In this document: positions 18,506 to 27,204 of the stretch, in pieces
Layout of the letters: every line of letters starts with the position of its first letter
Position numbering within the stretch: the first letter of the stretch is position 1
DNA from: Coriobacteriaceae bacterium
GTDB lineage: Bacteria; Actinomycetota; Coriobacteriia; Coriobacteriales; Coriobacteriaceae
Direction of reading: 5' to 3'
Length of the DNA: 64,000 nucleotides
Assembly: GCA_902399975.1 (NCBI GenBank)
Contig: CABOHA010000001.1
Location: 10,338 to 74,337 of the forward strand
Made by a program: the position numbers and the translations under genes
Notes under the pieces: model-generated
Seen by the model: the letters and a program-made list of their open reading frames with translations, nothing else
Database searches by the model: none
Told to the model about the DNA's origin: nothing

Positions 18506-19711
18506 ATGTCACCAAACAGCGATTCCATCCTTTCCCAGGAGCTCTCGCGCCGCACTGCCCTTAAGGCCCTGTTCGGCGCCGCTTCTGCGGCAGTTCTTTT
18601 TGGCCTGCCCACTCGCGCCCATGCGGCGGAGGCTTCCAAAGAAACCACCGATAAATTGAATGCCGCCCAGGCCCAACTCGACGAGGTTCAGGCCCAGCTC
18701 GACAGCATCGCAAATGAGTATGCGGCGCTGGCCAACAAGAATGCCCAGACCCTCAACGACATCGAGAATGTCCAGGGCAAGATTGACGACACGCAGGCCC
18801 AGATCGATGAAAAGAAGGCCGAGCTCAAGAAGAAGCGCAACGACCTTTCCGATCGCGTGGCCGCCAGCTACAAGTCCGGCGGTACGAACATCCTGTCGCT
18901 GCTGCTGGCCTCTGGCTCGTTTGAGGAACTCGTCGCCAACGCGCATTACGTTGAGAAGATCAACAAGAGCGACCGCGATGCCATCGAGGATATCCAGACG
19001 ATTCAGGCTGAGCTCGACGCGCAGAAGACCGAGCTCGAAGCACAAAAGGCCAACCTGGAGAAACTCAAGGACCAGCAGACGGCTCAGATGCAGGATATGC
19101 AGGCCAAGCAGCAAGAAGTCCAGACCGTGCTGAACGGTCTTTCCGACGACGTCAAGGAGCTCATGGCTCAGCGCGATTCCGAGATTCTCGCTGCCGCCCA
19201 GGCCGAGGAGGCCGCTAGGAAGGCCGCCGCTGCCGCGGCCGCCGCGAACAAGAACAATTCCTACTCGGGTGGTTCGAGCTCGGGCGGTGGATCGTATGCG
19301 CCCGGAACTCCGCAGCAGAATGCCGGCTCGGGCAAGCAGCAGGCCGTCGTCAACGCGTGCTACTCCACGCCTTCGCCGGGTCAGAACTGGTGCGCGGCGT
19401 GGGTTACCAATGTCTTCCGCAATGCCGGCGTGGGCTATTTTGGCGGCAACGCGTGTGACATGTTCAACGCCTGGTGCTATAGCTCCGACCGCTCGGCGCT
19501 GCAGGTGGGCATGATCGTGGCCGATTCCTCGCACAGCGGCACGGGTGCTCCGGGCCTTATCTACGGTCATGTGGGTATCTACGTTGGCGGCGGCATCGTA
19601 ATGAGCAACGAGGGCGCCATTACGTCTAAGTCGCTTGATTCGTTCATTAGCTTTTATGGTACTGGCTCTGGCGTGCGTTGGGGCTGGCTTGGCGGTATTG
19701 CGCTGTCGTAA
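18506..19711 (+). CDS. Secreted coiled-coil peptidoglycan hydrolase (PcsB-like, CHAP/NlpC-type)
   Basis: 401 residues. The N-terminus has SRRTALKALFGAASAAVLFG with Arg15–Arg16 and a THAHAA-like cleavage region near residue 40, suggesting Tat export. Residues about 44–235 form a long coiled coil rich in Gln, Lys and Glu, like PcsB or FtsX-regulated hydrolases. A Gly/Ser linker (about 250–275) leads to a C-terminal cysteine-peptidase-like domain with WCAAWVTNVF (Cys296) and GHVGIYVGGG (His355) as likely catalytic residues. It probably splits daughter-cell wall. The ribosome site ACGGAG precedes the ATG. Immediately after the stop is a family A palindromic element. Confidence 0.85.
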   Translation: MSPNSDSILSQELSRRTALKALFGAASAAVLFGLPTRAHAAEASKETTDKLNAAQAQLDEVQAQLDSIANEYAALANKNAQTLNDIENVQGKIDDTQAQIDEKKAELKKKRNDLSDRVAASYKSGGTNILSLLLASGSFEELVANAHYVEKINKSDRDAIEDIQTIQAELDAQKTELEAQKANLEKLKDQQTAQMQDMQAKQQEVQTVLNGLSDDVKELMAQRDSEILAAAQAEEAARKAAAAAAAANKNNSYSGGSSSGGGSYAPGTPQQNAGSGKQQAVVNACYSTPSPGQNWCAAWVTNVFRNAGVGYFGGNACDMFNAWCYSSDRSALQVGMIVADSSHSGTGAPGLIYGHVGIYVGGGIVMSNEGAITSKSLDSFISFYGTGSGVRWGWLGGIALS

Positions 19712-19719
19712 AGCCGACT

Positions 19720-19855
19720 GGGCCGCGTGCCCGCCCGCAATATATTTGATTGCCTGCTCGGGCAGTCCTGCGCAAGACGAAGGCCACATTAAGTGGCCTT
19801 CTTTGCGTGCGGAACTCGCGATCAATCAAATATATTGCGGGCGGGCACGCGGCCC
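19720..19855. repeat. Palindromic element, copy 2 of constant-core family A
   Basis: The left arm 19720–19752 and right arm 19823–19855 are perfect 33-bp reverse complements. The centre (19753–19822) contains the same 59-bp sequence as the element at 1792–1922, including the AAGGCCAC / GTGGCCTT hairpin. The arms are unrelated to those of copy 1. It starts 9 bp after the hydrolase stop codon. Confidence 0.92.
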
Positions 19856-19907
19856 TCTCGGGTTCGGGGCGCTACGCACCGGATTGGTTGTCTGAATAAA
19901 AGAAAGT

Positions 19908-19935
19908 GAAGGCCCCTTTCGGGGCCTTCTTTTTT
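19908..19935. terminator. Bidirectional terminator between the hydrolase and murB
   Basis: Stem GAAGGCCCC / GGGGCCTTC with TTTC loop, followed by TTTTTT on the plus strand and a T-rich ACTTTCTTTTA on the minus strand. Confidence 0.85.
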
Positions 19936-20896
19936 AGAGGAATTCGCCGACTCGGTGGACTTCGGGTTCGAGGTCTACGTCGAATTGGTCTTTGACGGTT
20001 GTTTGGATGTGGCGGATGAGTTCGTCGACATCGGCGGCGGTGGCGTGGTCGGCGTTGACGATGAAGCCGCAGTGCTTTTCGCTCACCTGCGCGCCGCCGA
20101 TGGCGTGTCCTCGCAGGCCGGCGTCCATGATGAGCTTGCCGGCAAAGTAGCCCTCGGGGCGCTTGAAGGTGGAGCCGGCACTCGGCATGTCGAGCGGCTG
20201 CTTGTCCTTGCGGCGCTGGCGGTAGTCGTCCATGTCGGCCTTGATCATCGCGGCGTTGCCCGGGGCGAGATTGAAAGTGGCCGAAAGCACGACGAAACCG
20301 TCGTCGGCAATGCGGCTCTTGCGATAGCCCAGGTTGAGCTCATCGACATCGAACTCAATAATGCTGCCGCTACCGCGGGTGCCGTCGTCGAGCATGCGGG
20401 CGGGCTTGTAGACGCGCACGGACTCCAGCACATCGGCCATGCAAGCGCCGTATGCTCCGGCGTTCATGTAGCAGGCACCGCCGACCGATCCGGGAATGCC
20501 CGAGATGGGCTCCATGCCGGTAAGGCCGGCCTCGGCTGCCGCGGCTGCGACATCGGAAAGCAAGGCGCCGGCTGCCGCCGTGACGTGCGTGCCGTCGACC
20601 GTAATGTCGGAGAGGCCCTCGCCCAGCGCTACGACGACGCCGCGGATGCCCTTGTCGCCGACGAGCAAGTCGGAGCCGTTGCCCACGATGGTGAGTGGTA
20701 GATTGCAGCGATAGCAGGTATCGAGCGTGGCGACGAGGCCCTGCTCAGTATCGGGCGTGACAAAGACGTCGGCCGGACCGCCGATCTTAAACGTGGTGTG
20801 CTCGCGCATGGGCTCGCTCATCAGCACGTTGTCCTCGCCGGCAACGCCAGCGAGCGCGCACAGCAGGTCCTCGTTAAAAAAATCGTTCTCGTGCAT
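19934..20896 (-). CDS. murB: UDP-N-acetylenolpyruvoylglucosamine reductase
   Basis: 320 residues. FAD enzyme that reduces UDP-GlcNAc-enolpyruvate to UDP-MurNAc in the cytoplasmic phase of peptidoglycan synthesis. Visible features are HTTFKIGGPADVFV and GNGSDLLVGD for FAD binding, ISGIPGSVGGACYMNAGAYG, the catalytic serine in AGSTFKRPEG, and the C-terminal EPEVHRVGEF. The motif set and size fit the type II enzymes of Gram-positive bacteria. I start at the ATG giving MHENDFF, which has AAAGGCGG upstream; the longer frame adds 33 residues without conservation. The stop codon overlaps the T-run of the bidirectional terminator. Confidence 0.94.
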   Translation of the reverse strand: MHENDFFNEDLLCALAGVAGEDNVLMSEPMREHTTFKIGGPADVFVTPDTEQGLVATLDTCYRCNLPLTIVGNGSDLLVGDKGIRGVVVALGEGLSDITVDGTHVTAAAGALLSDVAAAAAEAGLTGMEPISGIPGSVGGACYMNAGAYGACMADVLESVRVYKPARMLDDGTRGSGSIIEFDVDELNLGYRKSRIADDGFVVLSATFNLAPGNAAMIKADMDDYRQRRKDKQPLDMPSAGSTFKRPEGYFAGKLIMDAGLRGHAIGGAQVSEKHCGFIVNADHATAADVDELIRHIQTTVKDQFDVDLEPEVHRVGEFL

Positions 20897-21038
20897 ACGA
20901 ATATCCGCCTTTTGGTGGTCGTTGTCATCAATCGATTGCAATATACCCCACCCGGACGGATTTGGTGCGCTGGCGGCGATAAAACAGCCGTCCACCGGAT
21001 TGGTAAAGTGTTTATCACCGAGGTAGAGGGGTAGTCGC

Positions 21039-21079
21039 TATACTTTCAAGAGATTGCGCGTAAACCCGGAAGGAGCGAG
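21039..21079 (+). promoter_or_regulatory. Promoter -10 and ribosome site of the LacI gene
   Basis: TATACT at 21039–21044 is a good -10 hexamer; no clear -35 is seen. GGAAGGAG lies just before the ATG at 21080. Confidence 0.45.
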
Positions 21080-22108
21080 ATGGCCAACAAAGTCACCCTC
21101 AAGCAGATCGCCCAGGAGGTGGGGCTTTCCCCCTCGTCGGTCTCGCTTGTTCTCAATAATCGGCCCTGTCGCATCTCGGAAGAAAACCGCAAGCTCATCA
21201 AAGAGGTCGCGGCGCGCAACCACTATGTTCCCAACCAGATTGCGCGCAGCCTGGTCATGCGCGAGTCGCGCACGCTGGGCCTTATCGTCCCTAACATCGA
21301 GAGCCGCTTTTTTGCCTCGCTCGCCGGTAGCCTGGAAAAGCGCTGCCGCGAGGACGGCTATGCGCTCTTCATTACCAGCTCGGGCGGAAGCGCCGATGAC
21401 GATCTGGAGCTGCTGCGCCAGCTGGTGACGCGCGGCGTTGATGGCGTCTTCCTGGTGGTGGGTGACGAGTTCTCCGATGACCGCGCCCTGCGCGAAGAGG
21501 TCAGCCACCTGCCCATCCCGGCCGTAATGGTCGACCGTGCCATTGAGGGGCTCGAGTGCGACAAGGTGATGTTCGACCACGAGATGGGCGGCTATATGGC
21601 CACCCGCTATCTGATCGAGCAAGGCCACCGCCGTATTGCCTGCCTGGTTAATGCCCGCCGTTCCAATACGGGTCGCAAGCGACTTGCCGGCTATGAGCGC
21701 GCGCTGCGCGAGGTTGGCCTGCCGATCGACGCGCGTTTGGAGTTTGAGAGCGAGTACTACATTCCGAGCGCATACGAGGCCTCGGAGGCAGTGCTCGCAA
21801 CTGACGCCACTGCCGTGTTCGCAAGCTCGGATAACATTGCCCTCGGTTTGCTCAAGCGCTTGCACGAGATGGGGAAGAGCATCCCGGGCGATATCTCGGT
21901 GGTGAGCTATGACAACTCGGCGGCCGACGTTCTCTTTGAGCCGGCACTGACCGCGATTGAGCAGGACCCTGGTGTCCTTGCGGAGCATGCTTTTGGCTGC
22001 ATGTCCAAGCGTCTTGCCGGTAGGGGCGGCAGGCGTGCCGAAGAGGTCGTTCTGGAGCCGGAGCTTATCGTTAAGGACAGCGTGCTCGAGCTTACTAAAC
22101 ACAACTAA
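21080..22108 (+). CDS. LacI-family transcriptional regulator
   Basis: 342 residues. The N-terminal helix-turn-helix reads VTLKQIAQEVGLSPSSVSLVLNNRP, with the hinge helix at IARSLVMRESRTLGLIVP. A periplasmic-binding-like ligand and dimer domain (about 62–340) has VFASSDNIALGLLKRL and ISVVSYDNSAA. It lies directly upstream of the phosphoketolase gene in the same direction. The 204-bp gap between them contains two near-identical palindromes exactly 21 bp apart that fit LacI operators, so phosphoketolase control and autoregulation are likely. The ligand is unknown, possibly a pentose or hexose derivative. Confidence 0.9.
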   Translation: MANKVTLKQIAQEVGLSPSSVSLVLNNRPCRISEENRKLIKEVAARNHYVPNQIARSLVMRESRTLGLIVPNIESRFFASLAGSLEKRCREDGYALFITSSGGSADDDLELLRQLVTRGVDGVFLVVGDEFSDDRALREEVSHLPIPAVMVDRAIEGLECDKVMFDHEMGGYMATRYLIEQGHRRIACLVNARRSNTGRKRLAGYERALREVGLPIDARLEFESEYYIPSAYEASEAVLATDATAVFASSDNIALGLLKRLHEMGKSIPGDISVVSYDNSAADVLFEPALTAIEQDPGVLAEHAFGCMSKRLAGRGGRRAEEVVLEPELIVKDSVLELTKHN

Positions 22109-22254
22109 ACACGTTTACCAATTTGCAGAGACCGAATGTGGAGCACCTGTGACAATCAACGCCGCAGGTGAATGTCGCGTTTTGCTAATCGATGGGATTG
22201 ATAAGGGTGGTAAAACGTTTTTTCACCATGATAAAACGTTTTAGCAAATATACT
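22106..22254 (+). promoter_or_regulatory. Phosphoketolase promoter with paired LacI-type operators
   Basis: TAAAACGTTTTT (22211–22222) and TAAAACGTTTTA (22232–22243) have centres 21 bp apart, two helical turns. TATACT at 22249–22254 is a likely -10 box, so the second operator would sit over the promoter spacer. A weaker relative, TAAACACGTTTA, overlaps the LacI stop codon (22106–22117). Confidence 0.65.
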
Positions 22255-22312
22255 GGTCCCAACGAAAGGTTGCCGTATTGGAGGGTGACCGCACAGCGAA
22301 GGGACATAAACA

Positions 22313-24841
22313 ATGGCTAAAACACTGGGGACGCCGTGGCAAAAGCTGGGCCACGAGGTGCCGGCTTCCGAGCTCGAGGGCGTCGACCTGTATTGGCGCG
22401 CATCGAACTATCTGTCCGTCGGTCAGATCTACCTTCGCTCTAACCCGCTAATGCGCCCCGACTTTGTCGACGAGAAAACCGGTGAGGTGCGCGACTTCGG
22501 TCGTCCGGACGTTAAGCACCGCCTGGTTGGCCACTGGGGCACCACGCCCGGCATCAACTTCCTGTTCGGTCACGTCAATCGACTGATCGCCGACCACAAC
22601 CAGAATGCTATCTTCTTGATGGGCCCTGGTCACGGTGGCCCCGCCGGTACTGCTCAGTCGCTGCTCGACGGCACCTACCGCGAGATTCGCCCCGACATCA
22701 CCAATGACGAGGCAGGCCTGCAGAAGTTCTTCCGCCAGTTCTCCTATCCCGGCGGCATCCCGAGCCACTTTGCGCCCGAGACGCCCGGTTCCATCCACGA
22801 GGGCGGCGAGCTCGGCTACACGCTCAGCCACGCTTACGGTGCCGTCATGGACAACCCGAGCCTGTTGGCCGTGGCCGTGGTGGGCGACGGCGAGTCCGAG
22901 ACCGGCCCGCTCGCGACCTCTTGGCAATCCAACAAGCTCGTGAACCCGGCAACCGACGGTATCGTTTTGCCGATCCTGCACCTCAACGGCTACAAGATCG
23001 CCAACCCCACCATCCTCGCCCGCGTGTCCGATGAGGAGCTCACCAAGTTCTTTGAGGGCATGGGCTATAAGCCGCACTTCTTTGTCGCCGGCTTTGACGA
23101 CGAGAGCCACGCAAGCATTCATGCGCGTTTCGCTGCCCTGTTTGAGCAGGTCTTTGACGAGATCTGTGACATCAAGGTCACCGCGCAGGCCCAGGCCGCC
23201 GCAGGCGAGACCGTGGTCCGCCCGGCCTACCCCATGATTGTGTTCCGTACGCCCAAGGGCTGGACTTGCCCCAAGCACATCGACGGCAAGAAGACCGAGG
23301 ACTCCTGGCGCGCGCATCAGGTGCCGCTGGCGAGTGCCAAGGACACCCACGAGCACTTCCGCGTGCTGCGCGAGTGGCTGCGTTCCTACAAGCCCGAGGA
23401 GCTCTTTACGCCCGAGGGCCAGGTGCGCCCCGAGGTGACGGCCTTTATGCCGACTGGCGAGCTGCGTATCGGCGCCAATCCCAACGCGAACGGCGGCAAG
23501 GTGCGCCGCGAGCTCGAACTCCCCGATATTCATGCCCACGAGATTCCCGTTGCCGAAAAGGGTCACGGCTGGGGTTCCACCGAGGCCGCTCGCGTCTTTG
23601 GTGAGTACACCGCCGACGTTCTGGCCAAGAACATGGACGACTTCCGCATCTTCGGTCCCGACGAGACCGCGTCTAACCGCCTGCAGGCCGCCTACAAGGT
23701 AACCAAGAAGCAGTGGGACGCCGGCTTCTACGAGGACGAGGCCAACGACGAGCTGCTGGCAGGCTCCGGTAAGGTCGTCGAGCAGCTGTCCGAGCACCAA
23801 TGCGAGGGCTTCCTCGAGGCCTACGTGCTCACTGGCCGTTCCGGCGTGTGGAGCTCCTACGAGAGCTTTGTCCATGTGGTCGACTCCATGGTCAACCAGC
23901 ACTGCAAGTGGCTCGAGGCTACCAAGCGCGAGATTCCGTGGCGTGCCCCCATCAGCGGCCTTAACATTTTGCTGTCGAGCCACGTCTGGCGTCAGGACCA
24001 CAACGGCTTCTCGCATCAGGACCCCGGCTTTATCGACCTGCTGCTCAACAAGGCCAACGACACGCACGTCGTAAACGCCTACTATCCGGCCGACGCCAAC
24101 ATGGCTCTCGCCGTGGCCGAGCGCGTCTACCAGTCCACTGACTGCGTCAACGCCATCTTCTGCGGCAAGCAGCCTGCTCCGACCTTCCAGACGGTCGACG
24201 AGGCCAAGGCGGAGCTCGCCGAGGGCGTTGCGACCTGGGAGTGGGCATCGACCGCCGATTCGCTCGCCGAGGCCGACGTCGTGGTCGCCACCTGCGGTGA
24301 CGTGCCGACGCTTGAGGCTCTGGCTGCAACCGACATGCTGCGCGAGCTGGGCATCAAGGTATGGTTCGTCAACGTGGTCGACCTGCTCAAGATCCAGAAC
24401 GTCTGCGAGAACGACCAGGCTCTCAGCGACGAGCGCTGGGCTGAGCTGTTCGGCTGCGGCGAGAAGCCCGTCCTCTTCGCGTTCCACGCTTATGCCGGCA
24501 CGATTCGCCGTCTGATTTGGAACCGCCCCGGCCACGATGCCTTCCGCGTCCACGGCTACGAGGAGAAAGGCTCCACGACAACGCCGTTCGACATGCTGCG
24601 CCTGAACAACATGGACCGCTGGGCACTGGCCGCCGACGTGCTGCGCCTGGTCGACGCCGATAAGTTTGCGGAGCAGATTGATAAGTGGGAGGCATTCCGC
24701 ACCGAGGCCTTCGAGTTCGCGTGCGATGAGGGCTACGATCACCCGGCCTTCACCGACTGGGTCTGGCCCGACGCCGCAGCCGCAACAGCAGCCGACGGCG
24801 CGCTCTCCGCAACGCAGCTTACTGCCGGCGACAACGAGTAG
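22313..24841 (+). CDS. xfp: Xylulose-5-phosphate/fructose-6-phosphate phosphoketolase
   Basis: 842 residues, thiamine-diphosphate enzyme that splits xylulose 5-phosphate or fructose 6-phosphate with phosphate to give acetyl phosphate. The N-terminus has [15 protein letters not shown], then [11 protein letters not shown] and GPGHGGPA. The cofactor motif [15 protein letters not shown] and [11 protein letters not shown] follow, with [19 protein letters not shown] in the C-terminal half. Length matches the roughly 800–830-residue family. It gives an acetyl-phosphate/ATP route like the bifid shunt. Single gene behind paired operators, followed by palindromic repeats rather than a typical terminator. 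Confidence 0.95.
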   Translation: MAKTLGTPWQKLGHEVPASELEGVDLYWRASNYLSVGQIYLRSNPLMRPDFVDEKTGEVRDFGRPDVKHRLVGHWGTTPGINFLFGHVNRLIADHNQNAIFLMGPGHGGPAGTAQSLLDGTYREIRPDITNDEAGLQKFFRQFSYPGGIPSHFAPETPGSIHEGGELGYTLSHAYGAVMDNPSLLAVAVVGDGESETGPLATSWQSNKLVNPATDGIVLPILHLNGYKIANPTILARVSDEELTKFFEGMGYKPHFFVAGFDDESHASIHARFAALFEQVFDEICDIKVTAQAQAAAGETVVRPAYPMIVFRTPKGWTCPKHIDGKKTEDSWRAHQVPLASAKDTHEHFRVLREWLRSYKPEELFTPEGQVRPEVTAFMPTGELRIGANPNANGGKVRRELELPDIHAHEIPVAEKGHGWGSTEAARVFGEYTADVLAKNMDDFRIFGPDETASNRLQAAYKVTKKQWDAGFYEDEANDELLAGSGKVVEQLSEHQCEGFLEAYVLTGRSGVWSSYESFVHVVDSMVNQHCKWLEATKREIPWRAPISGLNILLSSHVWRQDHNGFSHQDPGFIDLLLNKANDTHVVNAYYPADANMALAVAERVYQSTDCVNAIFCGKQPAPTFQTVDEAKAELAEGVATWEWASTADSLAEADVVVATCGDVPTLEALAATDMLRELGIKVWFVNVVDLLKIQNVCENDQALSDERWAELFGCGEKPVLFAFHAYAGTIRRLIWNRPGHDAFRVHGYEEKGSTTTPFDMLRLNNMDRWALAADVLRLVDADKFAEQIDKWEAFRTEAFEFACDEGYDHPAFTDWVWPDAAAATAADGALSATQLTAGDNE

Positions 24842-24853
24842 GTAGGCATCCGG

Positions 24854-24963
24854 GACGGTCTCGCGCTGGGGCCTTGCCCGGCGGGGTGGCTTTGTCTGGG
24901 GAAGTGGGCTTCGCGAACTTCCCCAGACAAAGCCACCCCGCCGGGCAAGGCCCTCTCGACCGT
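24854..24963. repeat. Palindromic element, copy 1 of constant-loop family B
   Basis: The arms 24869–24905 and 24917–24953 are perfect 37-bp reverse complements around the 11-nt loop GGGCTTCGCGA. An outer ACGGTC / GACCGT pair (24855–24860, 24958–24963) extends the stem. The central 19 bp AAGTGGGCTTCGCGAACTT recurs, inverted, in the element at 25061–25139. It lies just after the phosphoketolase stop. Confidence 0.9.
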
Positions 24964-25060
24964 TTCGATCTGCGGGGGCTGATATTTTTTATGTAATGGG
25001 GACTTTGCTGATGCTGCCCCGGAGACCGCATATCTAACTTTGGTCAGCCTGAAATGCATT

Positions 25061-25139
25061 GCCGGGGCTGGGGCGCCTGCTTTGTTTTGAGAAGTTCGCG
25101 AAGCCCACTTCTCAAAACAAAGCACGCCTCCCCGGCCCT
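25061..25139. repeat. Palindromic element, copy 2 of constant-loop family B (inverted)
   Basis: Perfect 18-bp inner arms (25078–25095 and 25107–25124) with imperfectly paired GC-rich outer arms. The central 19 bp is the exact reverse complement of the centre of the element at 24854–24963, while the arms differ. The 96-bp stretch between the two elements has no gene. Confidence 0.85.
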
Positions 25140-25317
25140 CGTCTGTAAACTCTTCCGCTGAGCGAGCGGGAGCTCGGACGTTTTTTCGGATGGACTGTCG
25201 ATGCCCTTCGCTGTAGAGGCGGGCCGCGGGCAATCCGCTCCAATGTTTCCAAATGAATACGGTGTGAGCGGCTGCGACGGATTTTCCCCGCAAGCACTCT
25301 AGTATGCTAAAGTACCC

Positions 25318-25347
25318 AGAAGACCGGCGGAGCTATGCCGGTCTTCT
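25318..25347 (+). promoter_or_regulatory. Hairpin in the hisZG leader
   Basis: Perfect 11-bp stem AGAAGACCGGC / GCCGGTCTTCT, 36 bp before the hisZG start, with only a short T-poor tail. It could be a terminator of upstream readthrough or an attenuator. No T-box motif or His-rich leader peptide is seen. Confidence 0.45.
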
Positions 25348-25383
25348 GCTCTATATGAAACACAGCATGAGGAGGCTCACCAG

Positions 25384-27099
25384 ATGACGGCCACACCGTG
25401 GGGATTCCGGGACATATTGCCCGAGGAGGCTCAGGCGCGCGAGGAGATTGCGCTGACGGTGAAGGGCTGCTTCAGGGAGCATCATTACCTTCCGGTCGAG
25501 ACGCCGCTGCTCGAGGACAAGGGTTCGCTCGAGGAAGGCGGCCGCATTGCGGACACGCCGTTTAAGCTCTTTGATGACGACGGTCGCCTGCTGGTGGTCC
25601 GTCCCGACAACACATTGCCGATCGTGCGTCTGGTTTCGACCCGCATGCGCGCGGCCGACCTGCCCCTACGCCTGCGCTACGAGGCGCCGGTGGTTCGTGA
25701 GTACCAGCGCAATGCCGGCGGCTCGCGCCAGTTTACACAGCTGGGCTTTGAGCTTATCGGTGCGGGCGACACCGCGGGCGATGTCGAGATTGTCTCGCTC
25801 GTGGCCGAGGCGGTGCGCAAGCTGGCGCTGCCCGATGCGCGCATTATCGCAGGTAGCGTGCGTCCGTTTAAGGAGCTGCTCGCGGCGTGCGAGGATCGCG
25901 AGCTGGCCGCCGAGGCCTTGCGCTGCGTGCACGCCAACGACTTTGTGGGCCTCGATGCCCACGTGGCGGCAAGCGTCGAGTCCGATGCCGTCAAGGCCGC
26001 CATTAGCGAGCTGCCGCGTCTGCACGGCGGTGCCGAGGTACTCGACCGCGTGGACGCGCTGCTGGAGGCCGCCGGTATCGTCGCGCCGCTGACGCGCGAG
26101 CTGCGTGCCCTGGTCGAGGGCCTGGCACCCGAGGACGCCCAGGTGCTGTCGTTCGACTTCTCTATCATGAACTCTTTCGATTACTACACGGGCCTGGTCT
26201 TTAAGGCCTATGCCGGCGGCTTGCCCGATCCGGTCGGTTCGGGCGGACGCTATGACTCCATCTTTACCGGCGCATTTGGCGTCGGTATCGAGGTGCCGGC
26301 GGCGGGCTTCGCCTTTTCGCTCGAGCGCCTGGAGGCCGCGCGCACCTCGGCCGAGGATGCCGCTTCCGATGGCGACCATGCCGCGGGCCGTGGCGCCGAG
26401 GGCCCGCTGCGCATCGCCGTGCCCAAGGGCTCGCTTAAGGCCGACACGCTCGACGTGCTCGAGGCCGCGGGCTTGGACGTCTCTGAGCTGCGCGACCCCG
26501 GCCGTCACCTGATCGTGCGCGGCCGCGACACACGTGCCGGCGAGGGCGCGGTCGGCGATATCGAGTTTGTCATCGTGCGTCCCAGCGATGCGCCTGCCTT
26601 TGTGGGCTGCGGTGGTGCCGATTGCGGCATCTGCGGTTGGGACTCGCTCATCGAGGCCGACCTCAACCTGCTGCAGCTGGTCGATTTGGGCTACGGCCTG
26701 TGCACCTTTATCGAGGCGGAGCCCGCGTGGCGTGCTGGCCAGGCCGAGCGCAACTATGCCCGCCGCGGGTCGCTTCGCGTGGCAACCAAGTACCCGCGCA
26801 TCGCGAGTGCCTGGTATGCCGAGCGCGGCGTGAATGTCGACATCGTTTCGCTGCACGGTAACATCGAGCTGGGCCCCATCGTCGGCATGACCGATCGCAT
26901 CGTGGATATTACCGCCACGGGTGCCACGCTGCGCGACAACGACCTGGTCATCACCGGCCGCATCATGGACTGCACTGCCCGCTTCTTTGTCAACCCGGGC
27001 GCCGCGCGCCTGGATCCGCGCGTACGCAATCTGGCAGATCGCTTGGCGGCAGCCGTGAAGGACAAGCATTTTGAGCCCGTTGCGGGCTCGGCACAATAG
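25384..27099 (+). CDS. hisZG: HisZ–HisG fusion: ATP phosphoribosyltransferase with its regulatory subunit
   Basis: One 571-residue frame. Residues about 1–325 are a HisZ (catalytically dead histidyl-tRNA synthetase paralogue): GFRDILPEEAQ, VVRPDNTLPIVRLVSTRM, YEAPVVREYQRNAGGSRQFTQLGFELIG and the class II motif GGRYDSIFTGAFG. A linker of about 20 Ala/Asp/Gly residues leads to a short-form HisG (about 341–560): LRIAVPKGSLKADTLDVLE, SDAPAFVGCGGADCGICG, ATKYPRIASAWYAERG, and the PRPP-loop DIVDITATGATLRDNDL. The pair normally forms a HisZ4G4 complex; fusion enforces one-to-one stoichiometry. It catalyses the first, histidine-inhibited step and heads the his operon. GAGGAGG is just upstream of the ATG. 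Confidence 0.93.
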   Translation: MTATPWGFRDILPEEAQAREEIALTVKGCFREHHYLPVETPLLEDKGSLEEGGRIADTPFKLFDDDGRLLVVRPDNTLPIVRLVSTRMRAADLPLRLRYEAPVVREYQRNAGGSRQFTQLGFELIGAGDTAGDVEIVSLVAEAVRKLALPDARIIAGSVRPFKELLAACEDRELAAEALRCVHANDFVGLDAHVAASVESDAVKAAISELPRLHGGAEVLDRVDALLEAAGIVAPLTRELRALVEGLAPEDAQVLSFDFSIMNSFDYYTGLVFKAYAGGLPDPVGSGGRYDSIFTGAFGVGIEVPAAGFAFSLERLEAARTSAEDAASDGDHAAGRGAEGPLRIAVPKGSLKADTLDVLEAAGLDVSELRDPGRHLIVRGRDTRAGEGAVGDIEFVIVRPSDAPAFVGCGGADCGICGWDSLIEADLNLLQLVDLGYGLCTFIEAEPAWRAGQAERNYARRGSLRVATKYPRIASAWYAERGVNVDIVSLHGNIELGPIVGMTDRIVDITATGATLRDNDLVITGRIMDCTARFFVNPGAARLDPRVRNLADRLAAAVKDKHFEPVAGSAQ

Positions 27100-27126
27100 C
27101 GCGAGCACGCACGGGCGCCCCAACGT

Positions 27127-27175
27127 CCGGGCGGCGGGCCGACTGACGCCGCCGCCCGGTCTCTCGTTTTTCGAA
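27127..27175 (+). promoter_or_regulatory. Intercistronic hairpin with T-run in the his operon
   Basis: CCGGGCGGCGG pairs with CCGCCGCCCGG, and TCTCTCGTTTTT follows. It resembles a weak terminator between hisZG and hisD and could reduce downstream expression. Confidence 0.55.
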
Positions 27176-27204
27176 CAAAACCTCGACCGATAGGGGATAC
27201 CGAT

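Noticed and set aside
22448..24742. 764-aa minus-strand frame opposite phosphoketolase
   Set aside because: Antisense shadow of xfp without motifs.
25290..25383. T-box or His-leader attenuator ahead of hisZG
   Set aside because: No T-box consensus, specifier loop or run of His codons is seen; only a hairpin.
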